A DNA stretch of 11,830 nucleotides from contig CAYGEN010000022.1 of NCBI GenBank assembly GCA_964348955.1, positions 1 through 11,830 of the forward strand, in the 5' to 3' direction. The stretch is from 2-01-FULL-51-21 sp964348955. GTDB taxonomy: Bacteria; Patescibacteriota; Minisyncoccia; Phycocordibacterales; 2-01-FULL-51-21. The position numbers were made by a program, and so were the translations under genes. Below the pieces are notes generated by a model. That model saw only the letters and a program-made list of their open reading frames with translations, was not told where the DNA came from and did not search any database. Positions 7,946 to 11,830 of the stretch are shown one piece after another (the stretch's first letter is position 1; each line of letters begins with the position of its first letter).

Positions 7946-7961
7946 GGCAGTGATGTGGGAT

Positions 7962-7967
7962 ATTATA
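7962..7967 (-). promoter_or_regulatory. -10 box of the membrane microprotein
   Basis: TATAAT on the minus strand, within GTATATAAT, lies 16 nt before the ATG at 7945. This predicts a leader of only about 10 nt without a Shine-Dalgarno. Confidence 0.55.
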
Positions 7968-7983
7968 TACCTTGCGCGCGCAG

Positions 7984-7989
7984 TATACT
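7984..7989 (+). promoter_or_regulatory. -10 box of the FtsB-like gene, leaderless arrangement
   Basis: TATACT is followed by AGGGT and then at once the ATG at 7995. The start site should fall on or next to the A of the start codon, so the mRNA is predicted to be leaderless. Confidence 0.65.
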
Positions 7990-7994
7990 AGGGT

Positions 7995-8375
7995 ATGTTT
8001 GATTTCTTTGAACGGCGGAAGTTTCGTCGTCTTATGTACTCCAAGGTCGCGCTTCTATGTCTTCTATTTGTGGTGGTATTTCTTGCCAAAGGGGTATGGG
8101 ATGTGTATTCCAAGGAGCGCGAGGCAAGCCGATTGGTTCGAGAGCGTCAAGCGGAGCTTAAGGATATTGAAGCCCGCCAAACCGCGCTTGTGGCGGAGCT
8201 TAAAAAACTTTCAACCGCACGGGGTATTGAGGAGGAACTGCGCCAAAAATATGAAGTGGCGAGGGAAGGGGAAAAGGTAATCGTGCTCGTTGACCCGCCG
8301 AAGGAAGACTCGCCGCACGCAACCGAAAGCTCGAAAGGTTTTTGGGGGTGGTTTAAAAGTCTATTTAAAAGATAA
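7995..8375 (+). CDS. FtsB/DivIC-like septum formation protein
   Basis: This 126-residue bitopic protein has a short basic cytoplasmic N-terminus (1-16) and one membrane helix (about 17-35). A coiled coil follows (about 40-75, rich in E, R, A and L), then the block GIEEELRQKYEVAREGEKVIVLVD (about 77-100). That block is diagnostic of the DivIC/FtsB family, whose members bridge FtsL and FtsQ/DivIB in the divisome. A tail of about 25 residues ends in an aromatic-basic amphipathic stretch, WGWFKSLFKR, that could touch the membrane. The start directly follows a TATACT promoter, so no upstream ATG is possible. tRNA-Gly begins 6 nt after the stop, so both may share a transcript. Confidence 0.85.
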   Translation: MFDFFERRKFRRLMYSKVALLCLLFVVVFLAKGVWDVYSKEREASRLVRERQAELKDIEARQTALVAELKKLSTARGIEEELRQKYEVAREGEKVIVLVDPPKEDSPHATESSKGFWGWFKSLFKR

Positions 8376-8381
8376 GATAAA

Positions 8382-8452
8382 GCGGAATTAGTTTAGTGGC
8401 AGAACGACTGCTTCCCAAGCAGTAGACACGAGTTCGATTCTCGTATTCCGCA
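8382..8452 (+). tRNA. tRNA-Gly (anticodon CCC)
   Basis: The cloverleaf is complete. The acceptor is GCGGAAT/ATTCCGC, the D stem GTTT/GAAC, the anticodon stem ACTGC/GCAGT with loop TTCCCAA, and the T stem ACGAG/CTCGT with loop TTCGATT. The discriminator is A and no CCA is encoded (TCG follows). It starts 6 nt after the FtsB-like gene with no obvious promoter of its own, so it is probably read from that gene's promoter. No terminator is seen after it. Confidence 0.95.
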
Positions 8453-8558
8453 TCGCATGCTCCATAACAATGTTGGTATGTTGCAGGGAGGTGTTCTGGC
8501 GGTGCTACAGGTATAAAATTCTTGAAATTCTTCCAAAACTCGCCTTGAGTAAAACTGC

Positions 8559-8580
8559 TTTCGTACTCATTTCGTACTCA
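8559..8580. repeat. Tandem duplication, 2 x 11 bp
   Basis: TTTCGTACTCA occurs twice with no spacer (8559-8569 and 8570-8580). Only two units exist, so it is not an array. It may be a replication slip or part of a recombination site. Confidence 0.85.
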
Positions 8581-8738
8581 TAATCAAATATAACCGAAAC
8601 AAGTTTCAATTATTTTGATATATCATAATAATTAGTATATCGAAAGATTCACAGGTTTTAATCTCCACGCATTCATCCCCAAAGCCATGTTGACCGGGTA
8701 GTTTATCTCTGCCGATTTTACTTTTTTATATGAGTCGG

Positions 8739-8744
8739 TATACT
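8739..8744 (+). promoter_or_regulatory. Candidate -10 box of the first glutaredoxin gene
   Basis: TATACT lies 42 nt before the ATG at 8787, with a weak T-rich -35 around 8717. A second TATACG (8753-8758) is closer to the gene and is an alternative. Confidence 0.45.
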
Positions 8745-8786
8745 GATACCATTATACGCTCCAGTCAATTATGCATTCATTTATAT

Positions 8787-9029
8787 ATGGAGAAAAAAAT
8801 TGAGATTTATAGTACGCCTACCTGTCACTTTTGCCAGATGGCGAAGGAATTTCTCACCGAGAATAACATTCCCTTCACCGATTATAATGTTGCGTCGGAC
8901 ATAGTGAGACGCAAGGAGATGATAGATAAGAGCGGACAAATGGGTGTGCCGGTCATTGTGGTCAATGGACAGCACATGGTTGGGTTTGACCGCGACAGAC
9001 TCGCTTCGCTCGTTGGCGTCGCCGTTTAA
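8787..9029 (+). CDS. Glutaredoxin-family thiol-disulfide oxidoreductase
   Basis: This 80-residue thioredoxin-fold protein starts MEKKIEIYSTPTCHFC, with active-site Cys-His-Phe-Cys at 13-16. The cis-proline segment QMGVPVIVV (about 50-58) and the glutathione- or partner-facing VGFD follow. Such short TPTC-x2-C glutaredoxins reduce protein disulfides in the cytoplasm; the actual partner is unknown. The frame extends upstream to 8730, but homology begins at the ATG at 8787, which sits after TTATAT without a Shine-Dalgarno. It is closely related to the gene at 11572-11805 (about 43 of 76 aligned residues identical by eye), so the pair are paralogues. A terminator follows. Confidence 0.9.
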   Translation: MEKKIEIYSTPTCHFCQMAKEFLTENNIPFTDYNVASDIVRRKEMIDKSGQMGVPVIVVNGQHMVGFDRDRLASLVGVAV

Positions 9030-9057
9030 GCGAGATGTATAGGTATGTCGGTAGGTT

Positions 9058-9090
9058 AAAGAAAATCCCCCTTCGGCGGGATTTTTCTTT
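9058..9090 (+). terminator. Terminator of the first glutaredoxin gene
   Basis: AAAGAAAATCCC pairs with GGGATTTTTCTTT (one bulged T) around a CCTTCGGC apex, leaving a T-rich 3' arm. It is nearly symmetric, so it could also work in the other direction. Confidence 0.85.
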
Positions 9091-9124
9091 AAAAGCCGTG
9101 GCCGCCGTGATAGAGTAATTTTTG

Positions 9125-9196
9125 CCCCTCGTAGTTCAATGGATAGAACTGCCCCGTCCTAAGGGGTCAATGTGGGTTCGATTCCTGCCGAGGGGA
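9125..9196 (+). tRNA. tRNA-Arg (anticodon CCU)
   Basis: The acceptor CCCCTCG pairs with CGAGGGG, then TA, and the D stem is GTTC/GAAC. The anticodon stem GCCCC/GGGGT (one G-U) carries loop GTCCTAA, giving anticodon CCT. The T stem GTGGG/CCTGC has two G-U pairs and loop TTCGATT. The discriminator is A and no CCA is encoded. A weak TAGAGT (9111-9116) could be its -10 box. The acceptor starts with C, which is less usual; T8-A9 sets the frame of the cloverleaf. Confidence 0.9.
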
Positions 9197-9439
9197 ATGA
9201 GCAACGCGAAATTTCCCCGGAGAAGCCTGCCTGCGCAGGCTTCGTCAGGAATCGAAAGCCGCAGGCATGCCGAGCGAATGCGAGGCCGCCGAGGCGGGGT
9301 CGAGAGTTCTTAGCGGTTCTGCCGCTTAGAAACTCGTGACCGACCTACAGGGGGGATAAGGATTAGGAACCGCGGGCTCTTAAAAAAGCCCTCAACGAGT
9401 AGAGGATGAATTTGATTGCGAAAGGACTTTCGGCGAAAA
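9197..9439 (+). other. GC-rich, hairpin-rich non-coding stretch after tRNA-Arg
   Basis: No protein gene is supported here. Several helices can be drawn: a perfect 9-bp stem GAAGCCTGC/GCAGGCTTC (9222-9243, loop CTGC); a short CCGCC/GGCGG stem near 9286-9297; a ~13-bp imperfect stem CGAGAGTTCTTAGCGG with CCGCTTAGAAACTCG (9301-9336); and GGGCT/AGCCC near 9374-9391. Between them are purine-rich unpaired runs such as GGGGGGATAAGG. The order of stems right after a tRNA suggests a structured tail of the tRNA transcript or a small RNA. It matches no RNA family I can recognise (not tmRNA, SRP RNA or 6S). Confidence 0.45.
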
Positions 9440-9442
9440 CAC

Positions 9443-9463
9443 AAAAACCCCTCTCAAGAGAGG
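9443..9463 (-). terminator. Terminator of the zinc-ribbon mini-gene
   Basis: Read on the minus strand, CCTCTC-TT-GAGAGG is followed by GGTTTTTGTGTTTT. It lies 37 nt past the stop of the minus-strand gene. Confidence 0.75.
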
Positions 9464-9499
9464 CATAGTAGTATGCGCCAAATGACGCCGTGCGGGAAA

Positions 9500-9661
9500 T
9501 TACTTCTTCTTTCCGAGAATTTTGTACATTCCGGTACTGCATACCGTGCAATTGCCCTTCGCCGCCAACATGCCGGATTTCATCGTCACTTCTTCCCAGC
9601 CTTCTTTCATAGGGCGATTTTCTTTGCACTTCATACAGCGACCCGTCATTTCTTCTGCCAT
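9500..9661 (-). CDS. DUF5679-like zinc-ribbon mini-protein
   Basis: This 53-residue protein has two Cys pairs, C9-x2-C12 and C38-x2-C41, which should bind one zinc. Between them is KEGWEEVTMKSGMLAAKGNC, the pattern of DUF5679 proteins (T-M-K-x-G-x-x-A-x-x-G-x-C). Their function is not known to me; a nucleic-acid or ribosome role is often guessed for such ribbons. The ATG at 9661 is chosen because the promoter TATACT-AGGGGT ends right before it; the upstream in-frame ATG at 9709 would lie outside the transcript. It is divergent from alr with 79 bp between the start codons. Confidence 0.8.
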   Translation of the reverse strand: MAEEMTGRCMKCKENRPMKEGWEEVTMKSGMLAAKGNCTVCSTGMYKILGKKK

Positions 9662-9667
9662 ACCCCT

Positions 9668-9673
9668 AGTATA
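9668..9673 (-). promoter_or_regulatory. -10 box of the zinc-ribbon gene, leaderless arrangement
   Basis: On the minus strand TATACT, then AGGGGT, then the ATG at 9661. This nearly copies the arrangement before the FtsB-like gene and predicts a leaderless mRNA. Confidence 0.65.
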
Positions 9674-9726
9674 CCTATTCACAAGAGATGCGCCATACTC
9701 CCTCTCCATAAGAAGGGGAGAGTTGT

Positions 9727-9732
9727 TATACT
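9727..9732 (+). promoter_or_regulatory. Extended -10 promoter of alr
   Basis: TGTTATACT (9724-9732) is followed by 8 nt and the ATG at 9741, so the transcript starts at or within about two bases of the start codon. No -35 match is seen; the TG-n extension may compensate. Confidence 0.65.
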
Positions 9733-9740
9733 ATTCTTCT

Positions 9741-10853
9741 ATGAATACAAAAGGGTTTCGGACATGGGTGGAGGTAGATACGGTGCGACTAAAGAGAAAC
9801 GTCACTTTTTTTCGGCGACATATCGGCGTGGAAACAAAACTGCTCGCCGTCGTGAAGTCAAATGCCTACGGTCATGGGCTCGTTGATTTCTCTAAACAAG
9901 CCGTCGCCCTCGGGGTTGATTGGCTTGGCGTTGATTCGGTAGTGGAAGCGCTCAAGCTACGAAAGAACGGGGTGCGGAAGCCCATTCTCATTCTTGGCTA
10001 CACTCTTCCCGAACGCTACCGTGAGGCGGCAAAAGCGAAGGTGCGCATTACGGTTTCAACACTTGAGGGAATACGCATCGCAAAGGAATGTGGCGCGGTC
10101 TTTCATCTCAAGGTTGATACTGGTATGCATCGCCAGGGATTTCTGCCCAAGGATTTTGCGAAAGCGCTCTCGGAGCTCGCGCGGCTGCAGATTCCGAGAA
10201 GGCAATTTGAAGGGCTCTACACGCATCTTGCCGCACCCGGAAATGACAAGTTTCGGCAGGAAACTGAAGTCCAGCTCGCCGCCTTTCGAGAAATCTCTGA
10301 ATTGGTTCGCAAGGCGGGCTATCGCCCGCTCACGCACGCTTCGGCGACTCTTGGGTCACTGCGTTTTCCCGAGGAGCATTTTGACATGGTTCGCGTTGGC
10401 ATGGGTCTCTACGGATTCCTGCCGGACGGACATCGAAATCATTCGTTCAGCCGGATTCAGCCGATTCTCTCATGGCGCACGCGCATAAGCGAGCTCAAAC
10501 GACTTCCGAAGGGAGAAGCGGTTGGATACGATTTTACCCATCGCCTTCTGCGGGATTCTACGCTTGCGATTTGCCCTGTCGGCTACTGGCATGGGCTCCC
10601 GCGCGTACTTTCAAACACGGGCTCCGTGCTCATCTTGGGGAAGCGCGCGCCGATTGTCGGACGCGTTTCCATGGACATGATAATGGCGGACATAACGGAT
10701 ATTCCAAGCGCGCGCGTGGGAAGTGTCGTCACCATTATAGGCTCGAGCGGAAAAGAGCGCATAGAGGTAGAAGAAATCGCGCGGTTGGCGGGCACGAGCG
10801 GCTATGAAATCATCACCCGTCTTAATCCGCTCATGAAGAAGTTTTATACCTAA
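9741..10853 (+). CDS. alr: Alanine racemase
   Basis: This PLP enzyme interconverts L- and D-alanine, supplying D-Ala for peptidoglycan stems. The 370-residue protein has the PLP lysine K39 in AVVKSNAYGHG at the end of the first barrel strand, and LKVDTGMHRQGF. It also has VRVGMGLYG, which carries the Arg that contacts the PLP ring nitrogen, and GRVSMDMIM in the C-terminal beta domain. The tyrosine serving as the second base is probably Y282 in VGYWHGLPR, where the usual sequence is GYADG or GYGDG. Length is normal. The frame extends upstream to 9522, but the promoter and homology place the start at 9741. With MurJ and the FtsB-like protein it points to a working peptidoglycan wall. Confidence 0.95.
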   Translation: MNTKGFRTWVEVDTVRLKRNVTFFRRHIGVETKLLAVVKSNAYGHGLVDFSKQAVALGVDWLGVDSVVEALKLRKNGVRKPILILGYTLPERYREAAKAKVRITVSTLEGIRIAKECGAVFHLKVDTGMHRQGFLPKDFAKALSELARLQIPRRQFEGLYTHLAAPGNDKFRQETEVQLAAFREISELVRKAGYRPLTHASATLGSLRFPEEHFDMVRVGMGLYGFLPDGHRNHSFSRIQPILSWRTRISELKRLPKGEAVGYDFTHRLLRDSTLAICPVGYWHGLPRVLSNTGSVLILGKRAPIVGRVSMDMIMADITDIPSARVGSVVTIIGSSGKERIEVEEIARLAGTSGYEIITRLNPLMKKFYT

Positions 10854-10864
10854 AACCTAAAGAA

Positions 10865-10900
10865 CTCTATGCTTGAATTCTCAAGAATTCAAGCATAGAG
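10865..10900. repeat. Perfect 16-bp hairpin downstream of alr
   Basis: CTCTATGCTTGAATTC and its exact complement flank a 4-nt TCAA loop. It begins 12 nt after the alr stop, where a terminator is expected, but the plus strand continues AAACAG with no T-run. On the minus strand TTCTTT follows. It may act as a 3' stability stem or an atypical terminator. The rest of the spacer (10901-11042) holds no gene: only a 7-bp inverted repeat (10911-10917 with 10959-10965) and GAG/CGA-rich sequence. Confidence 0.85.
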
Positions 10901-11042
10901 AAACAGAACCCGTCTCAACAATACAATAATAATGGCATAGCGAGGCCGCTCTCTTATATGAGACGAAGTCGCACAGAACGAGACATATTGAGATATGTTG
11001 AGTTCGAGCGACGAGTCGGAGCCAATTGGTTGGGAAATCTGA

Positions 11043-11048
11043 TATACT
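11043..11048 (+). promoter_or_regulatory. -10 box of the coiled-coil membrane protein gene
   Basis: TATACT lies 12 nt before the ATG at 11061, predicting a leader of about 6 nt with no room for a Shine-Dalgarno. Confidence 0.55.
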
Positions 11049-11060
11049 TGATTTAACATC

Positions 11061-11360
11061 ATGGAAAACGATATTCGGGAACTACTTGAAGAAAATTTAC
11101 ATCTGGCTCGTGAGAACAATCGCTTGCTCAAGAAGATGCACCGAGCTGCGGTTATTAACCAGATACTACAGCTCGCTTACTGGGCAATTATCATCGGTCT
11201 TCCGATCGCACTTTACTATTACTTTCTACAGCCCTATATTGGTCAATTTATCAAAAATTACCAAAACATTCGCGGCAGTATTGATACTACGCCGGCAATT
11301 ACCGAGCAGTTGCCGCAAAGTCCTAATATAGGACAGCTCATAAAAAATCTCGGGCTCTAG
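11061..11360 (+). CDS. Small coiled-coil/single-span membrane protein, unknown function
   Basis: This 99-residue protein begins MENDIRELLEENLHLAREN, a heptad-like charged helix (residues 1-28). One or two hydrophobic stretches (about 30-57, ending IGLPIALYYYFLQPYI) and a polar tail rich in N, Q and P follow. The fold suggests a membrane-anchored coiled coil. I do not recognise a family, though proteins of this design are common in Patescibacteria genomes. The start is set by the nearby TATACT. It stands alone between alr and tRNA-Phe; TATACT at 11371-11376 just downstream probably starts the next transcript. Confidence 0.72.
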   Translation: MENDIRELLEENLHLARENNRLLKKMHRAAVINQILQLAYWAIIIGLPIALYYYFLQPYIGQFIKNYQNIRGSIDTTPAITEQLPQSPNIGQLIKNLGL

Positions 11361-11428
11361 AATTCATTTCTATACTATTCACCCGGCTATTAAATGAGGG
11401 CAAGGGTTGCTCAAACAGCAAAAACTCG

Positions 11429-11434
11429 TACAAT
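11429..11434 (+). promoter_or_regulatory. Candidate -10 box of tRNA-Phe
   Basis: TACAAT with TTGCTC 16 nt upstream (11407-11412) would start transcription a few bases before the tRNA. TATACT at 11371-11376 is an alternative that would give a ~60-nt leader. Confidence 0.4.
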
Positions 11435-11444
11435 ACTACTCATT

Positions 11445-11521
11445 GCCGAGGTAGCTCAGTTGGTTAGAGCATTTGTCTGAAGAACAAAGGGTCGGCGGTT
11501 CGAATCCGCCCCTCGGCACCA
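11445..11521 (+). tRNA. tRNA-Phe (anticodon GAA), CCA encoded
   Basis: The acceptor is GCCGAGG/CCTCGGC, the D stem GCTC/GAGC, and the anticodon stem TTTGT/ACAAA with loop CTGAAGA. The T stem is GGCGG/CCGCC with loop TTCGAAT. The discriminator is A (11518), followed by CCA (11519-11521). It differs from the other two tRNA genes here, which lack CCA. The last A is shared with the terminator stem. Confidence 0.96.
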
Positions 11522-11558
11522 AATCAAAAGCTCCGCCTAACGGCGGAGCTTTTGATTT
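11521..11558. terminator. Bidirectional terminator between tRNA-Phe and glutaredoxin
   Basis: A perfect 17-bp stem, AAATCAAAAGCTCCGCC with its complement and a TAAC loop, has A-rich and T-rich outer arms, so it can stop both convergent transcripts. Confidence 0.92.
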
Positions 11559-11571
11559 GGTGCTCTATGAT

Positions 11572-11805
11572 TTAGATCCCCAAGGCCTTCGAGAGCTCTA
11601 CTTCGTCAAAGCCGACGGTGATCTTGCCATCGATATCGATGACCGGGACACCCATCTGCTGACTGCGGTCGATCATTTCCTTGCGCTTCACCAGGTCGTC
11701 CTTCACGTTATATTCCGTGTACTCAATATTGTGATTCTTGAAGAAATCCTTGGCCATGTTGCAGTAGGTGCAGGTAGGCGTGCTATATATGGTCACTTTT
11801 TTCAT
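11572..11805 (-). CDS. Glutaredoxin-family protein, second copy
   Basis: This 77-residue thioredoxin-fold protein starts MKKVTIYSTPTCTYC, with active-site Cys-Thr-Tyr-Cys at 12-15. It shares RKEMID, QMGVPVI and VGFD with the copy at 8787-9029. The changed residues between the two cysteines (TY here, HF in the other) could tune redox potential or partner choice. The ATG at 11805 follows AATAT with no Shine-Dalgarno, as in the other copy. Its promoter is probably near or beyond the right edge. It converges on tRNA-Phe with a shared terminator. Confidence 0.9.
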   Translation of the reverse strand: MKKVTIYSTPTCTYCNMAKDFFKNHNIEYTEYNVKDDLVKRKEMIDRSQQMGVPVIDIDGKITVGFDEVELSKALGI

Positions 11806-11830
11806 ATATTTCGATTCGTTAGGGATGGAT

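Larger units (their letters stand above)
8453..8786. other. Gene-free AT-rich stretch between tRNA-Gly and glutaredoxin
   Basis: No credible gene is seen in these 334 nt. The first ~100 nt have average composition and about 8580-8650 is strongly AT-rich. It contains an 11-bp tandem duplication (8559-8580), a 10-bp imperfect inverted repeat (8613-8622 with 8636-8645, one G-U pair) and, at the right end, the glutaredoxin promoter. A minus-strand frame is open across the first part and into tRNA-Gly, but it has no usual start codon. Its position just 3' of a tRNA gene would suit an integration scar, but no integrase or matching att copy is visible. Confidence 0.5.

Noticed and set aside
8559..8580. 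Tandem 11-mers as a CRISPR or satellite array
   Set aside because: There are only two units with no spacers and no cas genes.
9122..9313. Plus-strand frame of 63 codons
   Set aside because: It reads through tRNA-Arg and the hairpin-rich stretch; it is not a protein pattern.
9197..9439. tmRNA, SRP RNA or 6S RNA
   Set aside because: No tmRNA ends, no GGAAGGAAGCA-type SRP core and no long 6S-like rod are seen.
10889..11131. Minus-strand frame of 80 codons after alr
   Set aside because: It runs through the hairpin arm and the start of the 11061 gene, with biased composition and no promoter.

Overview
The window looks like a piece of a small bacterial genome of the Candidate Phyla Radiation (Patescibacteria, probably a Parcubacteria-type lineage). 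This is inferred from gene content and architecture: a DUF5679-type mini zinc ribbon, two short TPTC-x2-C glutaredoxins, a Wzy/WaaL-like ligase fused to TPRs, a short FtsB-like protein, several genes with no Shine-Dalgarno, and two of three tRNA genes without an encoded CCA. No rRNA or marker phylogeny is available to confirm it.

Layout. Positions 1-1049 (minus strand, cut by the window edge) encode the first ~349 residues of an alanyl-tRNA-synthetase-related protein of archaeal type. It is the least expected gene here. A divergent spacer with a perfect 13-bp hairpin separates it from rnpB, the RNase P RNA (about 1220-1603), which ends in a strong terminator. A plus-strand block follows: an O-antigen-ligase-like membrane/TPR protein (1733-4135), the lipid II flippase MurJ (4142-5836) and the translation GTPase LepA/EF4 (5892-7832). 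A 36-residue membrane microprotein (minus, 7835-7945) is divergent from an FtsB/DivIC-like division protein (7995-8375), which is followed at once by tRNA-Gly(CCC).

After an AT-rich 334-nt gene-free stretch come a glutaredoxin (8787-9029), tRNA-Arg(CCU), and a ~245-nt hairpin-rich GC-rich non-coding stretch. A zinc-ribbon mini-protein (minus, 9500-9661) is divergent from alanine racemase (9741-10853). The right end holds a 16-bp perfect hairpin, a small coiled-coil/membrane protein (11061-11360), tRNA-Phe(GAA) and a second glutaredoxin (minus, 11572-11805).

Functional theme. Cell-envelope assembly dominates: Alr supplies D-Ala, MurJ flips lipid II, the ligase/TPR protein may attach or polymerise surface glycan, and the FtsB-like protein belongs to the divisome. 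RNase P, LepA, tRNAs and the AlaRS-like protein add a translation/RNA theme. Across the window the -10 element is almost always TATACT, several times followed by AGGG. In at least three genes it lies only 5-8 nt before the ATG, which predicts leaderless mRNAs.
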